Source: Agrobacterium cavarae (lineage in GTDB: Bacteria; Pseudomonadota; Alphaproteobacteria; Rhizobiales; Rhizobiaceae). Taken from it: a stretch of DNA of 64,000 nt. Made by a program: the position numbers and the translations under genes. The notes below the pieces were generated by a model that was given only the letters and a program-made list of their open reading frames with translations, did not search any database and was not told the DNA's origin. This document shows, piece by piece, positions 56,135 to 64,000 of this stretch. The stretch is taken from NCBI RefSeq assembly GCF_004310285.1, contig NZ_SISF01000030.1, positions 310,001-374,000 on the forward strand, in the 5' to 3' direction. Each line of letters starts with the position of its first letter. The first letter of the stretch is position 1.

Positions 56135-56190
56135 GCGCATCGCGATCTTTCAGATTCGCTCCCGATGCTTTACGTCTTTCTTATGTCGCC
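56135..56190. repeat. Rhizobial intergenic mosaic repeat, type 2, partial copy b
   Basis: GCATCGCGATCTTTCAGATT followed by CGATGCTTTACGTC matches the first half of the element at 36143-36235. The second half is replaced by unrelated sequence. It lies just after the LysR stop. Confidence 0.55.
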
Positions 56191-56366
56191 TATCGCCCAT
56201 TCGATCACCGTCTATCGGTTGATTTTCCTCCCAAAGACCGTGTAGCGTTTTCCGCTACGCGGAGCACACAAAAATGCAGATTGTGTGTGCGCCGTCACCG
56301 TGCCACTCTTTTTGCAACAGATGGTCTTTCAAAGGGCAAAAAGCCCGGGCCGTCCGACAGGGGATA

Positions 56367-57905
56367 ATGATGCCACGCACTTATTTTTCGCAGGCGGCGA
56401 AGCTTTCTCGCCGCACCGCCTTGACCCTTGCCTTGGGCACCGCACTTTGGCTGCCATTCTCGGCTGTCGAGGCTGAGGCCGCACCCAAGACGGCGTTGAC
56501 ACTTGGCATGGCGATCGAGCCGACCGGCCTCGACCCGACGATCGCAGCCCCCGTCGCCATCGGTCAGGTCACGTGGCAGAACATTTTTGAAGGCCTTGTC
56601 ACCATTGACAGCAAGGGGCAAGTCAAGCCGCAGCTCGCCGAAAGCTGGCAGATCTCTCCGGACGGCAAGACCTATACGTTCAAGCTGCGCAAGGACGTGA
56701 CCTTCCACGATGGCGAGGCCTTTGATTCCTCGGTTGCGAAATTTTCGCTGGATCGTGCCCGAGGCGAAGGCTCGGTCAATCCGCAAAAGCGCTTCTTTGC
56801 TTCCATCGACACCATCGAGACGCCGGACCCTGAAACGCTGGTGCTGAAACTGAAGCAGCCCGCCGGCAGCCTCATCTATTGGCTCGGCTGGCCAGCCTCC
56901 GTCATGGTCGCGCCGAAGAGCGCAGAAAACAACCGCACGATGCCGATCGGCACCGGGCCGTTCAAATTTGTCAGCTGGGCAAAGGGTGACAAGGTCGAGC
57001 TTGAAAAGAACCCCTCCTATTGGGACAAGAACGTTGCGGTAAAGCTGGAAAAGGCCACTTTCCGCTTCGTCGCCGATGCGCAGGCCCAGGCGGCCGCTTT
57101 GAAAGCCGGCGATATCGACGCATTCCCGGAATTTGGCGCGCCCGAGCTCATGTCCTCCTTCGAGGGCGACGCACGTCTTGGTACCTTCATCGGCAACACC
57201 GAACTCAAGGTGGTTGCGGGCATGAACAATGCCCGCAAGCCCTTCGACGACAAGCGTGTGCGCGAGGCCCTGATGATGGCCGTGGATCGTCCGACCGTCA
57301 TCGAAGGCGCGTGGTCCGGTCTCGGCACCGCCATCGGTAGCCACTATACGCCCAACGACCGCGGCTACATCGATACGACCGGTGTGCACCCTTACGATGT
57401 CGAGAAAGCCAAGGCGTTGCTGGCCGAAGCCGGTTATCCGAATGGTTTCAGCTTCACCATCAAGGCCCCGCAAATGGCCTATGCGCAACGCACCTCGCAG
57501 GTCCTCCAGGCCATGCTGGCTGAAATCGGCGTGACGATGACGATCGAGACGACCGAGTTTCCGGCCAAGTGGGTCGCGGATGTCTTCAAGGGCGGCAATT
57601 ACGACATGACCATCGTTGCCCATGCCGAGCCGATGGACATCGATATCTATTCCCGTAATCCCTATTACTTCAATTACAAGAACCCGACCTTCAACGAGGT
57701 CATCGCCAGTGTCGAGAAGACGGCCGACGCCGGTGAACAGGAAAAGCTCTACGGAGAGGCTCAAAAGATTCTCGCCGAAGACGTGCCGGCGCTCTTTCTC
57801 TTCGTGATGCCGAAGCTCGGTGTCTGGGACAAGAAGGTCAAGGGACTTTGGCAGGATGAACCTATACCGTCGAACGTGTTGACGGACGTTCATTGGGAAG
57901 AATGA
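56367..57905 (+). CDS. Dipeptide/oligopeptide ABC transporter substrate-binding protein
   Basis: A periplasmic SBP_bac_5 protein of about 512 residues. The signal peptide has a twin Arg after KLS (SRRTALTLALGTALWLPF), so Tat export is possible though the motif is not perfect. Marks are LAESWQISPDGKTYTFKLRK, VTFHDGEAFDSS, GTGPFKFVSWAKGDKVELEKN and VEKAKALLAEAGYPNGFSF. Two adjacent ATG codons (56367 and 56370) follow CAGGGGAT. It begins an importer module lacking its own ATPases. Confidence 0.92.
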   Translation: MMPRTYFSQAAKLSRRTALTLALGTALWLPFSAVEAEAAPKTALTLGMAIEPTGLDPTIAAPVAIGQVTWQNIFEGLVTIDSKGQVKPQLAESWQISPDGKTYTFKLRKDVTFHDGEAFDSSVAKFSLDRARGEGSVNPQKRFFASIDTIETPDPETLVLKLKQPAGSLIYWLGWPASVMVAPKSAENNRTMPIGTGPFKFVSWAKGDKVELEKNPSYWDKNVAVKLEKATFRFVADAQAQAAALKAGDIDAFPEFGAPELMSSFEGDARLGTFIGNTELKVVAGMNNARKPFDDKRVREALMMAVDRPTVIEGAWSGLGTAIGSHYTPNDRGYIDTTGVHPYDVEKAKALLAEAGYPNGFSFTIKAPQMAYAQRTSQVLQAMLAEIGVTMTIETTEFPAKWVADVFKGGNYDMTIVAHAEPMDIDIYSRNPYYFNYKNPTFNEVIASVEKTADAGEQEKLYGEAQKILAEDVPALFLFVMPKLGVWDKKVKGLWQDEPIPSNVLTDVHWEE

Positions 57906-57955
57906 ACATCATGGAGCGAGGCGTACCCATAACCCACTTTGTCCCGTCGCACGTC

Positions 57956-58063
57956 TCCCCCTCAAGGGGGAAGATCGATTGGTGTTCACCCTCTCGCCTT
58001 TCGCGGATGGTCGAGGTGCGGCATGGGCATGCCTCTTTCCAATCTCCCCCCTCGAGGGGGAGA
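57956..58063. repeat. Palindromic intergenic repeat (paired C5/G5 hairpins)
   Basis: Two G/C-run hairpins, TCCCCCT-CA-AGGGGGA (57956-57971) and TCTCCCCC-CTCGA-GGGGGAGA (58043-58063), flank about 70 bp in the 217-bp gap between the binding-protein gene and its permease gene. Such paired C-run/G-run hairpins are a common rhizobial intergenic repeat. They may reduce read-through or stabilise the upstream mRNA. Confidence 0.6.
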
Positions 58064-58122
58064 TGTCCGGCAGGACAGAGCGGTGCGCGCGACTCGCAAC
58101 GCGTCACCAGTGATTGCAGATC

Positions 58123-59073
58123 ATGACGACCCTGATCCTCAAACGCATCCTTGGTCTGTTCGTCACGCTCCTGGCGGTCTCCTGCCTGATCTTCTTCATC
58201 ATGGGTCTGCTGCCGGGTGATCCGGCGGCCATCATGCTTGGCACCTCTGCGAGCCCCGATACGCTCGCGGCATTGCAGAAACAGATGGGCCTCGATCAGC
58301 CGCTGCCGCTTCGGTATGTCCACTGGCTGATAGGCGTGCTGCATGGCGATCTCGGACAGTCCTATACTTACGGTGTGCCAGTGGCAGGGCTGATCGTCGA
58401 GCGACTGGCCGTTACCCTCCCGCTTGCTCTCCTTGCCGTGTGCCTTTCGGTCGCCATCGCCATTCCACTCGGTGTGGCGGCGGCGAGAAACCGCAATGGC
58501 GCGCTGGATTTCGCCGCCGGGCTGTTTTCCCATGTGGGCATTGCCGTGCCTGGCTTCTGGGTCGGGTTGCTGCTCATCATTCTCTTCTCCACAACGCTCG
58601 GCTGGATGCCGGCTGGCGGTTTTCCCGGCTGGACGCCAAGCCTTTCCGCCGGTCTCATGGCGCTCCTTATGCCAGCCATCGCGCTCGCCGTCTCACAGGC
58701 CGGTGTTCTGACCCGCGTCTGCCGCTCTGCGGTGCTGGAGGTCATGAATGAGGATTTCGTTCGCACCGCCCGGGCGAAGGGTTTGAGCGAGCGGGTCGCG
58801 CTGTGGCGGCATGCGGTGCCAAATGCGATGATCCCGGTCGTCACCATGATCGGTCTGCAATTCACTTTTCTGATTGCCGGCGCGGTGCTGGTGGAGAATG
58901 TCTTCAACCTGCCAGGCCTGGGACGGCTTGCCTATCAGGCGCTGACCCAGCGGGATATCGTCGTCATGCAGTCCGTCGTGCTGTTCTTCTCAGCACTCGT
59001 CATCACCATGAATTTCCTGGTCGATATCGCCTATCTCTTCATCGATCCAAGATTGCGGACGGGTGCGCGATGA
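58123..59073 (+). CDS. Peptide ABC transporter permease (DppB-like)
   Basis: A 316-residue permease with six helices. QKQMGLDQPLPLRYVHWLIG and the cytoplasmic loop DFVRTARAKGLSERVALWRHAVPNA identify DppB. The ATG at 58123 is preferred to a TTG at 58114. It overlaps the following DppC-like gene by ATGA. Confidence 0.94.
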   Translation: MTTLILKRILGLFVTLLAVSCLIFFIMGLLPGDPAAIMLGTSASPDTLAALQKQMGLDQPLPLRYVHWLIGVLHGDLGQSYTYGVPVAGLIVERLAVTLPLALLAVCLSVAIAIPLGVAAARNRNGALDFAAGLFSHVGIAVPGFWVGLLLIILFSTTLGWMPAGGFPGWTPSLSAGLMALLMPAIALAVSQAGVLTRVCRSAVLEVMNEDFVRTARAKGLSERVALWRHAVPNAMIPVVTMIGLQFTFLIAGAVLVENVFNLPGLGRLAYQALTQRDIVVMQSVVLFFSALVITMNFLVDIAYLFIDPRLRTGAR

Positions 59074-59891
59074 TGCGACTGCTCCGCCGCCGCCCGGCAT
59101 TCGTCATCGGTATTGCTGTTACGAGCTTTCTGATCGCCGTCGCATTGCTGTCCCTGGTCTGGACGCCACTGTCTCCCACCAAAATGCAGATCGTTCAGAA
59201 GCTGAAGTCGCCCTTCGTCTATGGTGGGCTCGGCACGGATCACTTCGGCCGCGATGTACTCTCCATGCTGATGGCGGGCGCGTGGAACTCACTGTCGACG
59301 GCGATTGCTGCCGTTGCCATCGGTGCCTTCATCGGCACCGCCATCGGCGTCACGGTCGCAGCCGTCAGAGGGTTTACCGAAACCGTGGTGATGCGCATCT
59401 GCGACATCATTTTCGCCGTACCGCCCATCCTGTCAGCGATGATGCTCGGTGCCTTTATCGGCACCGGCCGGTTTACCGCCATCATCGCCATCGCCACCTT
59501 CATGATACCGGTCTTTGCCCGGCTGACGCTGGGTGCCGCGCTGCAGATATGGGCGAGAGAATATATTACCGCAGCAACCAGCATCGGTCAGAACCGCGCC
59601 AAGATCACGCTTCTTCACGTTGTCCCGAATATCTCCAACCAGATCATCGTGCAGGTGACGATCCAGCTTGGCCTTGCGATCCTCACGGAAGCCGGGCTCT
59701 CCTTCCTCGGTCTCGGCATGCCGCCACCCGCCGCCACCTGGGGACGAATGCTCGCCGATGCCCAGACCTATCTCGGCGTCGCCCCCTGGCTTGCCATCAT
59801 GCCGGGCCTTGCCATCGCGCTTGCCGTCTTCGGCCTCAACCTGCTCGGCGATGGCCTTCGCGATCTCCTAGACCCGCGCGACACGAGCTGA
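59070..59891 (+). CDS. Peptide ABC transporter permease (DppC-like)
   Basis: A 273-residue permease with six helices. GLGTDHFGRDVLSMLMAGAW, the loop EYITAATSIGQNRAKITLLHVVPN and AGLSFLGLGMPPPAATWGRM are DppC-like. No ATPase gene follows; the next gene encodes an amidase. It therefore needs ATPases from elsewhere, most simply those at 53539-55133. Confidence 0.94.
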   Translation: MMRLLRRRPAFVIGIAVTSFLIAVALLSLVWTPLSPTKMQIVQKLKSPFVYGGLGTDHFGRDVLSMLMAGAWNSLSTAIAAVAIGAFIGTAIGVTVAAVRGFTETVVMRICDIIFAVPPILSAMMLGAFIGTGRFTAIIAIATFMIPVFARLTLGAALQIWAREYITAATSIGQNRAKITLLHVVPNISNQIIVQVTIQLGLAILTEAGLSFLGLGMPPPAATWGRMLADAQTYLGVAPWLAIMPGLAIALAVFGLNLLGDGLRDLLDPRDTS

Positions 59892-59945
59892 TCGCCCGAA
59901 GCCGATATCACCCTCATCTCCTGTTATTTTTGACGAGACGATTCC

Positions 59946-61343
59946 ATGACCGATCTCATAGACCTCAACACGCTCGAAATTCTGGCGCTTTACCGCGACA
60001 AGACACTGTCCCCACTGGAATATTGGCAGGCAGTGGAGGCACGCATCGAGGCATTCGAGCCGATCGTCAACGCGCTTTACGCCTATGATCCGGAAAGCGC
60101 CCGTGCCCAAGCGGAAGCGTCGACGCAGCGCTGGCTCAAGGGAGAAATGCTCGGTCCGCTTGATGGTCTTCCAGTCTCGCTCAAGGAACTCATCGCCACC
60201 AAGGGCCAGCCGGTGCCGCTTGGCACAAAGGCGGTCGAACTGGTTCCAGCCGGTGAGGATGCACCTGTGGCGGCGCGCTGCCGCGAAGACGGAGCGATCC
60301 TCTATGCCAAGACGACCTGCCCGGATTACGGCATGCTTTCGTCGGGCCTTTCCAGCTTCCATAAGCTCAGCCGCAACCCTTGGGATCCGACACAGAACCC
60401 CGGCGGCTCCAGCGCCGGTGCGGCCTCCGCGGGGGCCGCCGGTTACGGTACGCTGCATATCGGCACGGATATCGGCGGCTCCGTGCGTCTTCCCGCCGGA
60501 TGGACCGGCCTGTTCGGTTTCAAGCCCAGCCAGGGCCGTATTCCGGTCGATCCCTTTTACACGGGTCGCTGCGCCGGGCCGATGGCACGCACCGTCACCG
60601 ATGCCGCTTATGCGATGGCGACGCTGTCGCGACCGGACTGGCGCGACGGCACATCGCTTCCTCCCAACGAAATCGATTGGCTCGACCTGAACGCCGATGT
60701 GAAGGGCCTGAAGATCGGCTTGATGCTGGATGCAGGCTGCGGCCTCCCTCTGGATGACGAGGTACGTGACGCTGTCCTCTCTGCTGCCAAGCTCTTCGAA
60801 GCGGCGGGCGCCATCATCGTTCCCGTCGAGCCGGTGCTGACGCGCGACATGTTGGATGGGCTGGATGATTTCTGGCGGGCGAAATTCTGGGGCGACATGG
60901 TGGCGCTCAGCGAGGAACGCCGGGACCTGATCCTTCCCTATATTCTGGAATGGGCAAGCAAGGGTGCGGACGTGTCAGGGTCGCGCGCCGTCTTCGGCTT
61001 CAACCAGACCATGGAAATGCGCAAGAGCTGCGGCCGGCTGATGCAGAGGGTGGATGCCGTCATCTCGCCGACCAATCCGATCGTATCCTATCCGGCAGAC
61101 TGGGCCTCTCCCACCAATGACCCGCAACTGCCCTTCGAACACATTGCCTTCACGGTGCCGTGGAACATGTCGGAGCAACCGGCCTCCTCGATCAATTGCG
61201 GCTTCTCGAAATCCGGCATGCCGATCGGCCTGCAGATCGTCGGCCCGCGCTTTGAGGATCTCTTTGTCTTGAAGTTGTCCAAGGCCTTCGAGGACTGGAG
61301 CGGCGGTGTGAAACAGTGGCCGCAGCCGCCAGCGCGAGGCTGA
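59946..61343 (+). CDS. Amidase-signature family amidohydrolase
   Basis: A 465-residue amidase. The Ser-cisSer-Lys triad is visible: Lys 80 in PVSLKELIA, Ser 155 in NPGGSSAGAASAG and the nucleophile Ser 179 in GTDIGGSVRLPA, with the usual 24-residue gap. FGFKPSQGRIPVDPF and the C-terminal GFSKSGMPIGLQIVGPR support the family. No signal peptide. It follows the ATPase-less importer by 54 bp and probably hydrolyses the imported amide or peptide-like compound in the cytoplasm. It is not GatA: the gatCAB context is absent. Confidence 0.93.
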   Translation: MTDLIDLNTLEILALYRDKTLSPLEYWQAVEARIEAFEPIVNALYAYDPESARAQAEASTQRWLKGEMLGPLDGLPVSLKELIATKGQPVPLGTKAVELVPAGEDAPVAARCREDGAILYAKTTCPDYGMLSSGLSSFHKLSRNPWDPTQNPGGSSAGAASAGAAGYGTLHIGTDIGGSVRLPAGWTGLFGFKPSQGRIPVDPFYTGRCAGPMARTVTDAAYAMATLSRPDWRDGTSLPPNEIDWLDLNADVKGLKIGLMLDAGCGLPLDDEVRDAVLSAAKLFEAAGAIIVPVEPVLTRDMLDGLDDFWRAKFWGDMVALSEERRDLILPYILEWASKGADVSGSRAVFGFNQTMEMRKSCGRLMQRVDAVISPTNPIVSYPADWASPTNDPQLPFEHIAFTVPWNMSEQPASSINCGFSKSGMPIGLQIVGPRFEDLFVLKLSKAFEDWSGGVKQWPQPPARG

Positions 61344-61415
61344 TCACTTTCCTTAGACTCCTTTCGCCGGTAGCAACGCCGACGCTGGTTCCAGGCGTCC
61401 GTCATATCATGACGA

Positions 61416-61446
61416 ACCCAGACGGCTCATCATGAGCCGGCTGGGT
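61416..61446. terminator. Bidirectional terminator
   Basis: ACCCAGACGGCTCA and TGAGCCGGCTGGGT pair over 14 bp with one mismatch around a 3-nt loop, then TATTTAC. It lies between the amidase gene and the convergent permease gene. Confidence 0.82.
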
Positions 61447-61475
61447 ATTTACAATAGGCGGTGATGTTTCCTGCC

Positions 61476-62396
61476 TCAGTTCTTCAGCGCTCTCGGGTCC
61501 AGAGCATCACGCACGGCGTCCCCGATGTAGTTGACGCTCAGCACAGTCAGCGAAATGGCAAGCCCCGGCCACAGCACGCGTGACGGCGTCAACTGCAGGA
61601 AGTTTGCACCATCGAACAGCAACCGCCCCCAGGTCGGAAAATCGGACGGGAAGCCGAGTCCGAGGAAGGAGAGGGCCGACTCCGTGATAATGGCGGAGGC
61701 GATCCCGAGCGTTGCCGAAACCATGATCGAGCTCAAGACGTTTGGCAGAATATGTTTGATGATGATGCGGTGTTCGCGCATGCCACTCGATTTCGCCGCC
61801 TCGATGAATTCCTGGTTTTTCATTGCCAGAACATCGCCGCGCACGATGCGGGCCGTATGCATCCAACTCGTGATCCCGATCACGAAGACGATGAGGATAA
61901 AAATGCCGGTTTCCGGCCCGAAAGCGGCGCGGAGTGTGTCGCGAAACAGCAGCAAAATGACGAGCAGCAGCGGCAGGAGCGGCAGAGCGAGAAACAGGTC
62001 GGTCAGCCGCATCAACGGTCCATCCAGCCGCCGGAAATATCCGGACAACACGCCGATCAGCGTGCCGAGAAACAGTGCCAGCAGCATGGCCGTGATGCCG
62101 ACGGCGAGCGAGATGCGCCCTCCCGCCAGCACCTGCGCCAGCATATCCTTGCCAAGATTATCCGTGCCGAAGGGATGGGCAAGCGAAGGCCACTGGTTGC
62201 GCGCCTTCACATTGAGAGCGTTCGGAGCAACGGTGTGGATGTAGGGGCCGACATAGACGGCGAGCAGGATGAAGATGAAGACGACAAGCCCCGCGACGCC
62301 ACCCTTATGACGGCGGAACTGTTTCCAGATATCGGCAAAGGCGGATAGTGCCGGGTTTTTTGCAGCCGTCGGCTCGGTGATGGTCGCGTCAGTCAT
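61476..62396 (-). CDS. Peptide ABC transporter permease (DppC/OppC-like)
   Basis: A 306-residue permease. HPFGTDNLGKDMLAQVLAGG, the loop EFIEAAKSSGMREHRIIIKHILPN and ALSFLGLGFPSDFPTWGRLL are typical. It overlaps the upstream DppB-like gene by 8 bp. It belongs to the third peptide importer of the window, transcribed leftwards. Confidence 0.94.
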   Translation of the reverse strand: MTDATITEPTAAKNPALSAFADIWKQFRRHKGGVAGLVVFIFILLAVYVGPYIHTVAPNALNVKARNQWPSLAHPFGTDNLGKDMLAQVLAGGRISLAVGITAMLLALFLGTLIGVLSGYFRRLDGPLMRLTDLFLALPLLPLLLVILLLFRDTLRAAFGPETGIFILIVFVIGITSWMHTARIVRGDVLAMKNQEFIEAAKSSGMREHRIIIKHILPNVLSSIMVSATLGIASAIITESALSFLGLGFPSDFPTWGRLLFDGANFLQLTPSRVLWPGLAISLTVLSVNYIGDAVRDALDPRALKN

Positions 62397-63399
62397 AGCG
62401 GATCCTCGGGTCGAGAATGCCGTACAGCACGTCGGCGATCAGGTTGAAAAGCACGATCAGCACCGCAAAAATGAAGGTCAGCGTCTGCACCAGCGGAATA
62501 TCTGCACCTTGGACGGCGGTGATCATCAGTTGTCCCAACCCGTTCACGCGGAATATCTGCTCGGTGATGATAGCGCCGGAAAAGATCGTCGGCACCCCAA
62601 GAGCGATGACGGTGACGACGGGGATCAGGCTGTTGCGCAGCACGTGACTGAGCACCACGGTTTTTTCTTTGACGCCTTTGGCCCGCGCCGTGCGCACATA
62701 GTCCTGGTGTAGATTGTCCAGCATGGAGGCACGCACGAAGCGGCTGATCTGAGACACGTTATAGAGCGTCAACACCATAACCGGCAGGAACATCTGCTTC
62801 ACCTGCGCCACAAAGCTTGCCCAGTCGGTGACGCGGAGATTGGTGTCGTAGACGGAAGGAAACCATTGCAGGTTTGAGCTGAAGATGACCACCAGCAGAA
62901 CGCCGGTGAAGAAGGTCGGAACCGAATAGCCGACCATCGATACGAACGTGCCGATCTGATCGAAAAGCGAATATTGCTTATAGGCGGAGATTACCCCGAT
63001 CGGGATCGCCAGCAGGGCTCCGAAGAGGTAGGCAAGGCCCACCACCCACAGTGTCTGCGGCATGCGCTGGACGACGAGATCGACCACCGGGCTGCGCGTC
63101 GCCCAGGACAGAATGCGGACACGATCGCCGTCGCCAATTTGCCAGCCGGTCAGGGTTTCAATCAGGTTCAGCGGCTCGTTGATGAAGAATTGCTGCAACC
63201 ACATGAGATAGCGGATGAAGAAGGGCTGATCGAGACCAAGCGAGGCACGAATCTGCGCTCGCACTTCCGGCGGAATGGTCAGCGGCAGATCACCCGTTGG
63301 GTCATTGGGCGCGAGATCGAGAAGCGCAAAGATAACGAAGCTGATGACGAGCAGGGTGGGTACGGCGAAGGCAAGCCGTCGGAGTGTAAAGGTAAACAT
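62389..63399 (-). CDS. Peptide ABC transporter permease (DppB/OppB-like)
   Basis: A permease of about 336 residues beginning with the helix FAVPTLLVISFVIFALLDLA. It contains a longer periplasmic insert (about residues 60-100) than the two other DppB-like proteins here. The cytoplasmic loop DYVRTARAKGVKEKTVVLSHVLRN is conserved. GGAGA six bases before the ATG at 63399 supports that start over the in-frame one at 63429. Confidence 0.93.
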   Translation of the reverse strand: MFTFTLRRLAFAVPTLLVISFVIFALLDLAPNDPTGDLPLTIPPEVRAQIRASLGLDQPFFIRYLMWLQQFFINEPLNLIETLTGWQIGDGDRVRILSWATRSPVVDLVVQRMPQTLWVVGLAYLFGALLAIPIGVISAYKQYSLFDQIGTFVSMVGYSVPTFFTGVLLVVIFSSNLQWFPSVYDTNLRVTDWASFVAQVKQMFLPVMVLTLYNVSQISRFVRASMLDNLHQDYVRTARAKGVKEKTVVLSHVLRNSLIPVVTVIALGVPTIFSGAIITEQIFRVNGLGQLMITAVQGADIPLVQTLTFIFAVLIVLFNLIADVLYGILDPRIRYD

Positions 63400-63502
63400 C
63401 TGAAACTCTCCAGACGCAGAGCGCGGCATGGCGAAAGTTGGAAGTCTTTACGCCGTGACGCGGCAAATGTGTCTTCAGATCATGGTCCAGGGGCATGCAA
63501 AA

Positions 63503-63528
63503 GGCCGGCCTCTATGAGGAGGCCGGCC
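63503..63528 (-). terminator. Intercistronic hairpin after binding-protein gene
   Basis: GGCCGGCCTC and GAGGCCGGCC form a perfect 10-bp stem with a 6-nt loop, 9 bp after the binding-protein stop; read on the minus strand it is followed by TTTTGC. It probably attenuates expression of the downstream permeases relative to the binding protein. Confidence 0.75.
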
Positions 63529-63537
63529 ATCTGCGTG

Positions 63538-64000
63538 TTACTTCTTGCGGGACCAGTCCGCGATATTCCAAAGCTCCGAATCCCAGCCGTTGATCTTGAC
63601 GCCTTCCAGCGTAAGCGAATGCGAGGAGACGTTGCCTCGGTGGATAAGCGGGATATGCGCGCCCTCCTCGGTGAGCATGTCGTTCAGCTGCTTGGAGATT
63701 TCTTCGCGCTTGGCAGGCTCCGCCGTCTTGGAGAGAACAGCCAGCAGTTCATCGAATTTCGGGTTGCAATAACGGGGAATATTCTGCCCCTGCCAACCAT
63801 TTGCCGGAGCGGGAACGTTGTTGCACATCCATTCGGCCAGATATTTTTCCGGGTCGGTGCCGCTGAAATTATTGGTGTACATTTCGACGTCGGCATAGAA
63901 TTTCTGGAACGTGTCAGGGCTTGCGGGATCGCCGCCGAAGAAGACGGAGGCGCTGATATTGCGCAGCTCCGCGCCAACGCCGATCTGCGACCACATGTCT
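63538..64000 (-). CDS. Peptide ABC transporter substrate-binding protein, C-terminal part
   Basis: The C-terminal 154 residues or so of an SBP_bac_5 (DppA/OppA-like) periplasmic protein; the N-terminus lies beyond the right edge. NIPRYCNPKFDELLAVLSKT, KREEISKQLNDMLTEEGAHI and the closing ELWNIADWSRKK are typical of the family's end. It is the first gene of the leftward importer that continues with the permeases at 63399 and 62396. Confidence 0.9.
   Translation of the reverse strand, partial: DMWSQIGVGAELRNISASVFFGGDPASPDTFQKFYADVEMYTNNFSGTDPEKYLAEWMCNNVPAPANGWQGQNIPRYCNPKFDELLAVLSKTAEPAKREEISKQLNDMLTEEGAHIPLIHRGNVSSHSLTLEGVKINGWDSELWNIADWSRKK

Noticed and set aside
56295..57893. 532-codon minus-strand frame
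   Set aside because: Antisense to the second peptide-binding protein; composition is typical of a shadow frame.
1..64000. CRISPR arrays, intact insertion sequences, tRNA or rRNA genes
   Set aside because: No regularly spaced repeats, transposase motifs or structural RNA signatures could be found by reading the window.

Overview
The window looks like chromosome or chromid DNA of a Rhizobiaceae member (Agrobacterium/Rhizobium group). This rests on the high but not extreme GC with strong third-position GC bias, the very high density of ABC transporters with their own regulators, overlapping ATGA/GTGA start-stop junctions, cytosolic PAS and poly-HAMP chemoreceptors, and intergenic mosaic repeats of the RIME type. 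No rRNA, tRNA, CRISPR array, intact insertion sequence or replication origin was found.

Layout. 0.8-3.3 kb: ECF sigma factor, RskA-like anti-sigma factor, DoxX-like membrane protein and secreted fasciclin protein, closed by a terminator. 3.5-4.5 kb: TetR regulator divergent from a small protein, with a palindromic operator between them. 4.9-7.1 kb: GAF-PAS-GGDEF-EAL protein, followed by a decayed chemoreceptor fragment. 7.8-20.4 kb: two organosulfur operons. The first encodes SsuD alkanesulfonate monooxygenase, an FMN reductase and an FAD/NAD(P)-binding protein. The second encodes a paralogous FMN reductase, SfnG dimethylsulfone monooxygenase, a complete Liv/HAAT-type ABC importer and an SfnB-like oxidoreductase. 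Both start just downstream of the same 17-bp AT-rich palindrome (7-3-7) abutting a -10-like box, which suggests one shared repressor. This is the most interesting part of the window.

20.9-27.1 kb: LacI regulator convergent with a CUT1 sugar-type ABC operon that begins with a metallophosphoesterase; a good LacI-type operator lies upstream. 27.6-36 kb: double-PAS soluble chemoreceptor, heme oxygenase, glutathione synthetase, small membrane protein, a frameshifted AraC regulator divergent from an SDR dehydrogenase, and a poly-HAMP chemoreceptor. 37-44.6 kb: CUT2 (ribose-type) ABC operon ending in an SMP-30/gluconolactonase gene, divergent from a GAF histidine kinase and LuxR-type response regulator. 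44.7-48.6 kb: succinate-semialdehyde-dehydrogenase-like enzyme, glutaryl-CoA dehydrogenase and its divergent LysR regulator.

48.8-64 kb: a peptide/amide utilisation region. It has an M19 dipeptidase with a complete five-gene Dpp/Opp importer, a LysR regulator, a second importer module (binding protein and two permeases, no ATPases) followed by an amidase, and a third, opposite-strand module whose binding protein runs off the right edge. The two ATPase genes of the first importer may energise more than one module.
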